Made by a program: the position numbers and the translations under genes
Assembly (NCBI GenBank): GCA_011390335.1
Contig: JAABSO010000016.1
Coordinates: forward strand, 22,956 to 86,955
From: Desulfotignum sp.
GTDB lineage: Bacteria > Desulfobacterota > Desulfobacteria > Desulfobacterales > Desulfobacteraceae
Length of the DNA stretch: 64,000 nucleotides
Direction: 5' to 3'
Shown: piece after piece, positions 25,961 through 34,569 of the stretch
Layout: each line of letters begins with the position of its first letter
Numbering within the stretch: the stretch's first letter is position 1
Notes under the pieces: model-generated
What the model saw: only the letters and a program-made list of their open reading frames with translations
Databases searched by the model: none
Told to the model about the DNA's origin: nothing

Positions 25961-28270
25961 TTTTTCTGGTGACCGGGATAAGGGCGGTTGGTTGAGTATT
26001 TCATCGGCATAGAGCTTCTGCAGGGTCAGCAAAGACAAAAGCCATGCCAGCGTAGACTCAGCGCCCTGATTCTGGTTGATGCCGTCTACCATGAGCCCGT
26101 CCCGGCAACCGCCGGTTTTGGGGTCATACAGGGGCATATTCAGATCATTGTGCCCGAGAAACCAGTTAAAACTCATGACACTGTTTTCAAACCACTGCCG
26201 GTCCCGGGTAATATTATAGGCTTCCACGCAGGCCTCAACCATGGCTTTGGCTTCAATGGGCTGCTGATCGAACCGGGCTATTTTCCCTTGTTTTTGATAC
26301 CAGCCGTTGCTGCCGACGGGTGCAAAATGATGATCATCCGTCTGGATGGCCAAAAGCCATTTCAAAGAGCGAAGCCCCATATCCACCATATCGCTGCGCT
26401 GCATCCTGTTTCCGGACAGGATCAGGGCCTGGGGCAGTTTGGCATTGGCATAATTTAAGGCATCTTCAAGCCAGGGCCACTCCTTTGTCCCATTATCTTT
26501 AAACTGGACGAACAGCCGGTCCGCCAGAATATCCCTGATTCTTCTGGCATCGCTGTCCCCGCAAAATTTGCCGAAGTAGGCATCCAGACCGATGAGTGTG
26601 AAAGCCATGGCCCGGGGGGAAAAAAAATGCTCCGCAACCCCCAGCGCCCTTTTGAACAAAACAGTGCTCACGGCCAGGTGGCTGGGATTCTCCAGATATG
26701 CCACAGCCTTTCCCAGGCACCAGAGCGCCCGGCCATGGGAATCTTCCGATCCTATCTCTTCCATCCACTGCCGGGAATAGTCCATAAAATTGCGGAACCG
26801 GCCGCTTTTTGCATCAAAGGCGTATAAAAGGAACCCAAGATACTGACCGGCCAGGGCATCCAGCCCGAATCCGTTGACCGGCAGGAATCTTTGCCCCAGG
26901 ACAGCCACCAGCAGGGCCCTTGCATTATCATCGGTGCAGTATCCATGGGCCCTGTCCGGGATGGTATGGTTGGCATGCTGGAGGATACCGGTGTCATCGG
27001 TCAGGGCTTTGAGATGATCCAGCTTTATTTCGGGCAGATCAAAACAGGTGATAGCCTCAATGTCTTTAATATAGGAATACCTGGGCCGCGGGTGGCGGAT
27101 GCGGTTTTGACGGACCTCTCTGAAAACTTCCAGATAGCGTTGGGATACCTCTTTCCACAAGGCTTTGCGCGTAAAGGTATAGGCTTTTTTGCGCATGGCG
27201 TGGCGTTGGCCGTCATTGTCCAGAAGGGCATTGATCTGTTCTGCCAGGGCTTTTGGATTTTTAAAGGGAACGATTTTTCCCCGGCCTTCAGCCAGCATTT
27301 CAACGGCATACCAATACGGGGTTGAAATAATGGCCTTGCCGGTTCCCATGGCATAGGCCAGGGTCCCGGAGGTAATCTGGGCCTCTTCAGGATATGGGGA
27401 GATATAGAGATCGGCAATGCCGAGGAATTCACCCAGTTCCCGCAAGGCCACAAAACTGTTTTGAAAAATGACATGCCGGTTGATACCCAGTTTGTGAACC
27501 ATCTGCTGGAGCATGATCCGGTAGGCCTCCCCTTGAGATTTCAAGACATGGGGATGGGTGCGGCCAAGAATGATATAGACCACGTCCGGATGTTTTTCCA
27601 AGACTGCGGGAAGGGCCTGCAAAACAGTTTCAATTCCTTTGTTCGGGGACAAAAGGCCAAAGGTGAGCAATACCTTTTTGCCTTCTACCTCGAATTTGTC
27701 TTTGTTAAAACTGGAATCGATAAAGGGCATGTCCGGTATCCCGTGATGGATAAAGGCGATTTTTTCACGGGGGACCCCGTAGATATCTTTTAAAAAGTCT
27801 TCGGCCTTATGGCTCATGACCACGAGTTTGTCCGACAGATCACTTAATTTGCACATGATATCCCGGTACTCGGGAGCAGGGTCTTTTAAAACCGTATGCA
27901 ACGTTGTCACCACAGGCATGTGAAGGTCACCCAGCAGTTTGAGCAGATGGCTGCCGGCAGAACCGCCGAATATACCGAATTCATGCTGGAGGCAGACAAT
28001 GTTGGCCCCGCTGATATTTAAAAACTGGGATGCAACGCCGTAATCGGCCAATATGTTCTGGTTGATTTCAAAGCGGACTTTTTCAGGGTAACGATATCCT
28101 TTTAATGTGTCATTCATTGCAACCGTCCAGCAATCCATATCCGAAGATATTGCAGACAATCCTTCCACCAGATCTTTGGTAAAGGTTGCAATGCCGCATT
28201 GCCGGGGGCTATAATTGCCGATGACGGCAATTGATTTAACATCCTTATCATGTTTGAGTATCGTTGGCAT
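25946..28270 (-). CDS. GT4 glycosyltransferase with C-terminal toroid domain
   Basis: This 774-residue protein has a GT4 domain over residues 1-400 (SPRQCGIATFTKDLVEGL, LLTFGLLSPNKGIE, YPEEAQITSGTLAYAMGTG). Residues about 420-760 are rich in alpha-helical repeats with the DNARALLVAVLGQ, SEDSHGRALWCLG and PKTGGCRDGL segments, likely an alpha/alpha-toroid glycoside-binding domain. It is the first gene of the GT4-GT4/cupin-GH130-GH130 operon. Its last residues (AVSG) and stop are coded by a heptamer repeat. Acceptor and sugar are unknown; mannose is suggested by the neighbours. Confidence 0.83.
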   Translation of the reverse strand: MPTILKHDKDVKSIAVIGNYSPRQCGIATFTKDLVEGLSAISSDMDCWTVAMNDTLKGYRYPEKVRFEINQNILADYGVASQFLNISGANIVCLQHEFGIFGGSAGSHLLKLLGDLHMPVVTTLHTVLKDPAPEYRDIMCKLSDLSDKLVVMSHKAEDFLKDIYGVPREKIAFIHHGIPDMPFIDSSFNKDKFEVEGKKVLLTFGLLSPNKGIETVLQALPAVLEKHPDVVYIILGRTHPHVLKSQGEAYRIMLQQMVHKLGINRHVIFQNSFVALRELGEFLGIADLYISPYPEEAQITSGTLAYAMGTGKAIISTPYWYAVEMLAEGRGKIVPFKNPKALAEQINALLDNDGQRHAMRKKAYTFTRKALWKEVSQRYLEVFREVRQNRIRHPRPRYSYIKDIEAITCFDLPEIKLDHLKALTDDTGILQHANHTIPDRAHGYCTDDNARALLVAVLGQRFLPVNGFGLDALAGQYLGFLLYAFDAKSGRFRNFMDYSRQWMEEIGSEDSHGRALWCLGKAVAYLENPSHLAVSTVLFKRALGVAEHFFSPRAMAFTLIGLDAYFGKFCGDSDARRIRDILADRLFVQFKDNGTKEWPWLEDALNYANAKLPQALILSGNRMQRSDMVDMGLRSLKWLLAIQTDDHHFAPVGSNGWYQKQGKIARFDQQPIEAKAMVEACVEAYNITRDRQWFENSVMSFNWFLGHNDLNMPLYDPKTGGCRDGLMVDGINQNQGAESTLAWLLSLLTLQKLYADEILNQPPLSRSPEKAVSG

Positions 28271-28432
28271 AGGCGCCTCTTTGTTTTATTGGACCCAATT
28301 TTCTTTTTCCCTGGGTCTGCTTCCGGTGCCTTGAGAAACCTCAGAGATGCCGGCCTTTAAGACAGGGCTTGTCAATAAATATATCGCTTAAAACCCAAGG
28401 CATAGGTAAAGGAGCAGAACGTATCCGGAAAT

Positions 28433-28792
28433 TCAGGATAAATTAACAATATTTTCATTATAAGGGACTCCTTTGGCCCTGATGGCTTCAACAGCCTCCA
28501 TCCCCTGGGGATGGGAAATTGTATAGATACGGATATTCAAGGGTTCCTGCAAAAGCGGTTTGATTCCCAGAAGAACCCCGAATCGGCAGGACCGGATATG
28601 GTGGTCCAGATTTTCCCGGGTTTCCCATTCTTCAAGCAGGCAGAAATGGTTTTTGTCATGGATATCGCAAAAAATATTGTAGTTTTTGCAACCCTTTTCT
28701 TTACCCACGGGTTCGATCAGCGAAAGAAGGGTCTGCGTGACCTCCAGATGTTTATCCGCAAGAGCATTCATGGTAATTCTGACAACAATCAT
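28433..28792 (-). CDS. ABM-fold protein under putative sigma-54 control
   Basis: A 119-residue antibiotic-biosynthesis-monooxygenase-type protein, with EWETRENLDHHIRSCRFG in the typical C-terminal half and a longer tail. The start at 28792 uses AAAGGTGATC before the ATG. The gene lies 160 bp upstream of the GT4-toroid gene, so the promoter at 28907 may also feed the glycan operon. Substrate unknown. Confidence 0.7.
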   Translation of the reverse strand: MIVVRITMNALADKHLEVTQTLLSLIEPVGKEKGCKNYNIFCDIHDKNHFCLLEEWETRENLDHHIRSCRFGVLLGIKPLLQEPLNIRIYTISHPQGMEAVEAIRAKGVPYNENIVNLS

Positions 28793-28906
28793 AACGATCA
28801 CCTTTTTTTATCTATGCCTGGCGGCCTGGCGGTTTGAATGGTTCCGGTAGTTCGATCCTGAGCTGTTTTTGCGGCCCTGCCGGTAATGATTCCATAATGA
28901 ATTAAC

Positions 28907-28922
28907 AGCAAGCTTCATGCCA
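28907..28922 (-). promoter_or_regulatory. Putative sigma-54 promoter of ABM gene
   Basis: Minus strand TGGCATG-AAGC-TTGCT, a near-perfect match to TGGCACG-N4-TTGCW. It is 115 bp before the ABM start at 28792. The activator site at 29022-29052 is 99 bp upstream. Confidence 0.82.
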
Positions 28923-29021
28923 TGCTTGACTTTGTTTTCCAGGGCTGTCCATCCGGTGCTCTGCCGCAGGAATCCGTCTTTACAAAGAGAAAGGAAAAAG
29001 GTGAGAAAAATCAGGGAGAAT

Positions 29022-29052
29022 GGTCAAATAAAACCAAAGACCATATGTGACC
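29022..29052. promoter_or_regulatory. Double-palindrome upstream activator site, copy 2
   Basis: The site is GGTCAAATAAAACC, an AAA spacer and GACCATATGTGACC. It lies 99 bp upstream of the sigma-54 promoter at 28907 and ends two bases past the 3' end of the regulator gene at 29055. Confidence 0.75.
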
Positions 29053-29054
29053 CT

Positions 29055-30746
29055 TCAGGGTTTTGAAATATCAAGCTTCCGCATCCGGGCGCGCAGGGTG
29101 CTGCGGTTAAGCCCGAGAATCTGGGCTGCACTGTTTTCCCCGCTGACTTTCCAGTTTGTCTGTTCCAGAACCTGGACAATATAGTCGTGCGCCACTTGTT
29201 CCAGGGTTTTTGCCTCCACTTGATCCAATGTTTTTGCTTTCACTGTCTTATGGGTGTTGGTTAAACTGGCCACCGGCTTGTTAAAATCATCCACCATGCG
29301 CAGTTTCGGGCCTGACGAAATGATGACGGCACGCTCCAGAATATTTTCCAGTTCCCGGACATTTCCCGGCCAGTGATAATGCAGAAGATCGTCCATCATG
29401 AGTTTGGGAACAATGGGATTATCTTTGCCCAGCCGTCTGGCTATCTTTTTGACATAAAAAGCAACCAGGAGCGGGATATCCTCTCTGCGTTCCCGAAGGG
29501 GCGGCATGGTAATGGGAAAAACATTCAACCGGTACCAGAGATCTTCCCGGAAGTTGCCTTTCTTTACTTCTTTTTCAAGGTTTCTATTGGTGGCGGCAAT
29601 GATCCTGACGTCCACCTTGATGGTATGGGGGCTGCCCAGGCGTTCAAACTCACCGTCCTGGATTACGCGCAGCAGTTTGGCCTGCAATTCCAGGGGCAGT
29701 TCTCCGATTTCATCCAGAAAAAGCGTGGCCCCGTTTGCAGCCTCAAACCGTCCCATTTGTCTGGCACTGGAACCGGTAAAAGCCCCTTTTTCATGACCGA
29801 ACAGTTCGTTTTCAATCAGGTTTGCCGGCAATGCTGCGCAGTTAATTTTTACCAGGGCCCTTTTTTTGCGCGGGCTGCCGTGATGAACAGCCCTGGCAAT
29901 AAGTTCCTTTCCGGTTCCGGTTTCACCCAGAACCAGTACCGTGGTATCGGTGGCGGCAATCTGTTCAACTTTATAGAGCACATATTCGAGTGCATTGCTT
30001 TTACCGATAATATTTTCATGGTTATGTTCCAGCTTGATCTCTTCCGTCAGATACGCTTTTTCCCCTTCCAGCTGCTTTTCCAGCTGTTTTACTTCCACCA
30101 GGGCTTCTTGTGCTATTTCCTTTTCTTTTTGCGCCGCCTGTCTGGCCAGGGCGAGTTCAGATGTACGGGCTTCAACAATGTCTTCAAGATTGCGTTTATA
30201 ATATTCTCGCTCGGTCACATCTTCTATGGCCAGAAGAATCAGCTGGGCATCGTTTGATTTCAGGTAGATTTTTCTTGCATTCAAATGCATGATCCTGGGG
30301 CCGATATTTTCAAAAGAATGGGCCACCTCAAAATCATTGAATACAAAATTTTGCGGCAGAATCTCTTCCAGCAATTGTCTGAGTTTGGGGATATCCCATT
30401 GCCCGTTGCCAAGGTCATAGATCAATGCACCTTCCGTGTTTTCCGGGGTGACGCAGAAGTGCTTGTAAAAAGAGGGGTTGGCGCCGACCACTTTAAGGCT
30501 GGTATCCAGAACCAGGAGGGGCTCACGCACCGATCCCAGCACATCGTCAAACAGGTTTAAAAAAGCTTCCTGGTCCTTCTCCATCTGTTTGCGCTCAGCA
30601 ATGTCAATGATCACGGTCCTGTATTGTTCCGGTTTCCAGCTGTGATGTGAAAACATGATGCTTTCCAGCTGCACATCCACAAAAGTTCCATCTGAACTGG
30701 TCATGTGCAGTTCATTGTATTTTTCTTCGACTGTTTTATTTTCCAT
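29055..30746 (-). CDS. PAS sigma-54-dependent activator, copy A
   Basis: This 563-residue regulator has a PAS-type sensory region (about 20-180), a coiled-coil linker, an AAA+ core and a Fis HTH at the C-terminus. Walker A is GETGTGKE (about residue 270), Walker B is GATLFLDEIGE, and the HTH is LGLNRSTLRARMRKLDI. The sigma-54-contacting loop reads GAFTGS rather than GAFTGA. It lacks a receiver domain, so it probably senses a ligand or redox signal through PAS. The start follows GGATCATCCAAA. It is nearly identical to 31083-32594 over its last 500 residues. A possible target site abuts its stop codon. Confidence 0.87.
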   Translation of the reverse strand: MENKTVEEKYNELHMTSSDGTFVDVQLESIMFSHHSWKPEQYRTVIIDIAERKQMEKDQEAFLNLFDDVLGSVREPLLVLDTSLKVVGANPSFYKHFCVTPENTEGALIYDLGNGQWDIPKLRQLLEEILPQNFVFNDFEVAHSFENIGPRIMHLNARKIYLKSNDAQLILLAIEDVTEREYYKRNLEDIVEARTSELALARQAAQKEKEIAQEALVEVKQLEKQLEGEKAYLTEEIKLEHNHENIIGKSNALEYVLYKVEQIAATDTTVLVLGETGTGKELIARAVHHGSPRKKRALVKINCAALPANLIENELFGHEKGAFTGSSARQMGRFEAANGATLFLDEIGELPLELQAKLLRVIQDGEFERLGSPHTIKVDVRIIAATNRNLEKEVKKGNFREDLWYRLNVFPITMPPLRERREDIPLLVAFYVKKIARRLGKDNPIVPKLMMDDLLHYHWPGNVRELENILERAVIISSGPKLRMVDDFNKPVASLTNTHKTVKAKTLDQVEAKTLEQVAHDYIVQVLEQTNWKVSGENSAAQILGLNRSTLRARMRKLDISKP

Positions 30747-30864
30747 TTTGGATGATCCTTTCAATGGTGACGATCCCGTTGACCATATCCCTTTCATCCC
30801 TCAGCGCCAGAACCATCAAACAAACCTTCAGAATGATACCTGACCGGGTCACCCGAAAGGTTTC
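30736..30864 (-). pseudogene. 3' remnant of a PAS sensor gene
   Basis: An open frame ending at 30736 encodes ETFRVTRSGIILKV, MVLALRDERDM and NGIVTIERIIQ. These match the last 40 residues of the CheB-CheR-PAS protein at 35988 (ETFRITRSGNVLKV, MVLALRDEKDMTNG). It overlaps the start codon of the activator in another frame. So an ancestral copy of the 38.9-35.9 kb gene has been reduced to its tail here. Confidence 0.85.
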
Positions 30865-31049
30865 TCAGAAGCATCTTACCTGGACTACAGGGCCAAATTT
30901 TCCATGTTTGAATAGAATATATGGATCTGGAAAAGATTGAAATCAGGGAAAATACCCATAAAAAAATGGAAAATCATGTATTATAATATTCTGCTTATCA
31001 GGATTTTCGGGGGAGGATAAAATGAAGCAGGCGAAAAAACAGGGCGAAT

Positions 31050-31080
31050 GGTCACATATAGCCAAAGGCCACATATGACC
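31050..31080. promoter_or_regulatory. Double-palindrome upstream activator site, copy 3
   Basis: The site is GGTCACATATAGCC, an AAA spacer and GGCCACATATGACC. It ends two bases past the 3' end of the second activator gene and lies about 300 bp upstream of the first activator's start. I could not find a convincing -24/-12 promoter at the usual distance, so a target is not established. Confidence 0.7.
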
Positions 31081-31082
31081 GT

Positions 31083-32594
31083 TCAGGATTTTACAATATC
31101 AAGCTTTCGCATCCGGGCGCGCAGGGTGCTTCGGTTGAGCCCGAGAATCCGGGTTGCACTGTTTTCCCCGCTGACTTTCCAGTTTGTCTGTTCCAGAACC
31201 TCGACAATATAGTCGTGCTCCACTTGTTCCAGTGTTTTTGCTTCCACTGTTTTATGGGTGTTGCTTAAATAGGCCAAAGGCTTATCAAAATCATCCACCA
31301 TGCGCAGTTTTGGGCCTGACGAAATGATGACGGCACGCTCCAGAATATTTTCCAGTTCCCGGACATTCCCCGGCCAGTGATAATGCAGAAGATCGTCCAT
31401 CATGAGTTTGGGAACAATGGGATTATCTTTGCCCAGCCGTCTGGCTATCTTTTTGACATAAAAAGCAACCAGGAGCGGGATATCCTCTCTGCGTTCCCGA
31501 AGGGGCGGCATGGTAATGGGAAAAACATTCAACCGGTACCAAAGATCTTCCCGGAAGTTGCCTTTCTTTACTTCTTTTTCAAGGTTTCTATTGGTGGCGG
31601 CAATGATCCTGACGTCCACCTTGATGGTATGGGAGCTCCCCAGGCGTTCAAATTCACCGTCCTGGATCACGCGCAGCAGTTTGGCCTGCAATCCCAGGGG
31701 CAATTCTCCGATTTCATCCAGAAAAAGTGTGGCCCCGTTTGCAGCCTCAAACCGTCCCATTTGTCTGGCGCCGGAACCGGTAAAAGCCCCTTTTTCATGA
31801 CCGAACAGTTCGTTTTCAATCAGGTTTGCCGGCAATGCTGCGCAGTTAATTTTTACCAGGGCCCTTTTTTTGCGCGGGCTTCCGTGATGAACAGCCCTGG
31901 CAATAAGTTCCTTTCCGGTTCCGGTTTCACCCAGAACCAGTACCGTGGTATCGGTGGCGGCAATCTGTTCAACTTTATAGAGCACATATTCGAGTGCATT
32001 GCTTTTACCGATAATATTTTCATGGTTATGTTCCAGCTTGATCTCTTCCGTCAGATACGCTTTTTCCCCTTCCAGCTGCTTTTTCAGCTTTTGTATTTCC
32101 AACAGGGCTTCTTGTGCAATTTGCTTTTCTTTTTCCGCTGCCTGTCTGGCCAGGGCGAGTTCAGATGTACGGGTTTCAACAATGTCTTCAAGATTGCGTT
32201 TATAATATTCCCGCTCGGTCACGTCTTCTATGGCCAGAAGAATCAGCTGGGCATCGTTTGATTTCAGGTAGATTCTTCTTGCATTCAAATGCATGATCCT
32301 GGGGCCGATATTTTCAAAAGAATGGGCTACCTCAAAATCATTGAGTACAAAATTTTGCGGCAGGACCTCTTCCAGCAATTGTCTGAGTTTGGGGATATCC
32401 CATTGCCCGTTGCCAAGGTCATAGATCAATACCCCTTCCGTGTTTTCCGGGGTGACGCAGAAATGCTTGTAAAAAGAGGGGTTGGCGCCGACTACCTTAT
32501 GGCCGGTATCCAGTACCAGGAGGGGTTCACGCACAGATCCCAGGACATTGTTAAACACGTTTATAAAAGCTTTTTGCATTTTCAAATCTTTCAC
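31083..32594 (-). CDS. PAS sigma-54-dependent activator, copy B
   Basis: A 503-residue paralogue of 29055-30746, with the same PAS, AAA+ and Fis domains, Walker A GETGTGKE, GAFTGS loop and HTH LGLNRSTLRARMRKLDI. The start is uncertain: GTG at 32594 or ATG at 32579, both without a clear ribosome-binding site. It follows the hybrid kinase gene by about 57 bp, so the kinase and this activator may be co-transcribed, but the activator has no receiver domain. Confidence 0.85.
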   Translation of the reverse strand: MKDLKMQKAFINVFNNVLGSVREPLLVLDTGHKVVGANPSFYKHFCVTPENTEGVLIYDLGNGQWDIPKLRQLLEEVLPQNFVLNDFEVAHSFENIGPRIMHLNARRIYLKSNDAQLILLAIEDVTEREYYKRNLEDIVETRTSELALARQAAEKEKQIAQEALLEIQKLKKQLEGEKAYLTEEIKLEHNHENIIGKSNALEYVLYKVEQIAATDTTVLVLGETGTGKELIARAVHHGSPRKKRALVKINCAALPANLIENELFGHEKGAFTGSGARQMGRFEAANGATLFLDEIGELPLGLQAKLLRVIQDGEFERLGSSHTIKVDVRIIAATNRNLEKEVKKGNFREDLWYRLNVFPITMPPLRERREDIPLLVAFYVKKIARRLGKDNPIVPKLMMDDLLHYHWPGNVRELENILERAVIISSGPKLRMVDDFDKPLAYLSNTHKTVEAKTLEQVEHDYIVEVLEQTNWKVSGENSATRILGLNRSTLRARMRKLDIVKS

Positions 32595-32651
32595 GGTTCG
32601 GCCGGTCCGGTCGGCAATGATGTGCGGGGTTTCCCTGTTAAAAAACAGACA

Positions 32652-34373
32652 TTAATTTTTTTGATCCATCAGTTTTCGTATGGTTTTAGCAATTTTCAAC
32701 ATGGATATCGGTTTCAACATATAGGCAGCAATTCCCAGCTGCCGTGCTTTTTCCTCATCAATCAAAGAACTGTGGCCCGTGCAGAGAACAATGGGGATGT
32801 CGGGCCGGATCCTGATTAATTTTTCCGCCAGTCTGGCACCGGTCATCTTGGGCATGGTCATATCGGTGATGACCACATCAAAATAGCCGGGGTTCAATGT
32901 AAATACGGCAAGGGCATCTTCCGGGTCTGTCATGGCCTCGACCCTGTAATTAAACAATTTCAATGATTCCAGGGCCATCTCCGAAATGTTCTCCTCATCA
33001 TCCACAAAAAGAATTCTTTCCGTGCCATGGGAAGATCCATCCATGGGTTTGATTTTTGTTTCTTTTTTCTGGTCCACCATCGGGAAAAGCATCGTAAACA
33101 GGGTCCCGCCTTCCGGCCGGTTTTGAACGGTAATGGTCCCTTTGTGATTTTTAACAATGGTGTAAACAACCGCCAGCCCCAGGCCTGAACCTTTTCCAGT
33201 CGTCCGGGTGGTAAAATAGGGGTCAAAAATCCGGTCTATGATGTCAGGATCAATTCCGGGGCCGTTGTCTTTCACCGTAATCTCGGCACAATTTCCGGCC
33301 GGACAGTCACTGGCAGCCCCTTTTGGCATAACCCTTGTTCCCACCTTGATCTCAAGAAGACCGCCGGTCTCCTCCATTGCCTGGGAGGCATTGGTGCATA
33401 AGTTCATCAGAATCTGGCCGATCTGGATCTTGTCCGAGAGAATCATCACCTCCTGATCCGGGAACTGTGTATGAATGTCGATGGTGGTTGGGATGGATGC
33501 CCGCAGCAAAATAAGCGCATCCTTGATTACAGAAATCACGTCTATGGGGATCTGCTTTTCATCGGAGGTGTGGCTGAAGCTCAAGAGCAGCTTAACAATT
33601 CCTGCCGCCCGCGCAGCAGCGGTCCTGATCCTTTCGAGCTTGGGATAGACAGGATGCCAATCCCGGGTTTCTTGAGCCGCCAGGTCAACATTCCCGGTTA
33701 TAATGAAAAGAATATTGTTGAAATCATGGGCAATACCGCCGGCAATGGTACGGATGGACTCCATCTTATGGCTCTGATGAAGCTGTAACCGTAACGCTTC
33801 TCGTTCCTTCTCCATCTGTTTGCGCTCAGTGATGTCAATGATAACGGTCCTGTACTGTTCAGGTCTCCAGCTTTGATATGAAAACACAATGCTTTCCAGC
33901 TGCACATCCACAATGCTGCCATCTGATTTTCTCATGCGCAGTTCACATATCTGCCGTTTTTTTGACTCGGCAAGATCCTTAATATGCCGGTAATAGATAT
34001 CCTGGTCTTCAAAATGCACATACCCGGACAGGGGCTGGTCGATCAGAGAATTTCTTTCCAATAACAGTATATCGGCCAGGGTCAGGTTGGCATTGCGGAT
34101 CACGCCTTTTATATCCAGGCAGACATACCCCACAGGCGTAAAATCATACAGTTCCGTATAACGCACTTTGAATTCCATGAGTTCCTGCTGGGAGCGTTGC
34201 AATTCCTCATTCTGCAGTTCCAGTTCAACCTGAAAGGTCTGGAGTTCATGAATCAGTTCAAGGGGATCATGGTCGACCGCTGACGGACTTACATGCCCTT
34301 TCTCCATCATCATCTCTTCAGCCTGCTTTCGCAATGCATCAAATTTTTCCTGGATCATCTCTTTTCTGCTCAT
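32652..34373 (-). CDS. PAS hybrid sensor histidine kinase
   Basis: This 573-residue kinase has an N-terminal coiled-coil/PAS region (HELQTFQVELELQNEELQ, YDFTPVGYVCLD), a dimerisation/H-box AGGIAHDFNNIL, a HATPase domain with GKGSGLGLAVVY, and a C-terminal receiver (VDDEENISEMALESL, DVVITDMTMP with phospho-Asp). It is probably a cytoplasmic sensor of the PAS-type family. N-terminal blocks match those of the regulators at 34570 and 29055, showing domain shuffling. Target unknown. Confidence 0.88.
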   Translation of the reverse strand: MSRKEMIQEKFDALRKQAEEMMMEKGHVSPSAVDHDPLELIHELQTFQVELELQNEELQRSQQELMEFKVRYTELYDFTPVGYVCLDIKGVIRNANLTLADILLLERNSLIDQPLSGYVHFEDQDIYYRHIKDLAESKKRQICELRMRKSDGSIVDVQLESIVFSYQSWRPEQYRTVIIDITERKQMEKEREALRLQLHQSHKMESIRTIAGGIAHDFNNILFIITGNVDLAAQETRDWHPVYPKLERIRTAAARAAGIVKLLLSFSHTSDEKQIPIDVISVIKDALILLRASIPTTIDIHTQFPDQEVMILSDKIQIGQILMNLCTNASQAMEETGGLLEIKVGTRVMPKGAASDCPAGNCAEITVKDNGPGIDPDIIDRIFDPYFTTRTTGKGSGLGLAVVYTIVKNHKGTITVQNRPEGGTLFTMLFPMVDQKKETKIKPMDGSSHGTERILFVDDEENISEMALESLKLFNYRVEAMTDPEDALAVFTLNPGYFDVVITDMTMPKMTGARLAEKLIRIRPDIPIVLCTGHSSLIDEEKARQLGIAAYMLKPISMLKIAKTIRKLMDQKN

Positions 34374-34569
34374 ATGACTTTATTTTCCCTTTTCCCTGTC
34401 GGGATAAAAATTTTAAACGGATTTTTGCGCCGGTATTTCAATTGAAGGGATATCAGATCAAGATTTTCCGGCTTTTATTTTATCTTTATATCTTAACGGG
34501 GATCACCGTTTACGTCAACAAAGCAGAAAAGTATAAAAACCCCCATTTATCGCCTATAAAAAATAGGCA

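Larger units (their letters stand above)
29022..32594. repeat. Tandem duplication of activator gene plus activator site
   Basis: Bases 29022 to about 30590 and 31050 to about 32594 are near-identical copies, each a double-palindrome site followed by a sigma-54 activator gene on the minus strand. Coding differences are scattered single changes. Outside the copies the N-terminal regions differ. The offset is 2,028 bp at both the site and the gene end. Confidence 0.9.

Noticed and set aside
30880..30895. TGGCCC-TGTAG-TCCAG as a sigma-54 promoter for activator A.
   Set aside because: The -12 element lacks GC or GA and the distance to site 31050 (154 bp) fits neither spacing class well, so I did not list it as a promoter.
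29373..32261. Long plus-strand open frames antisense to both sigma-54 activators (29373-30257 and 31377-32261).
   Set aside because: They mirror the minus-strand codons, are duplicated because the activators are, and show no protein-like family signal; the activator frames explain the sequence.
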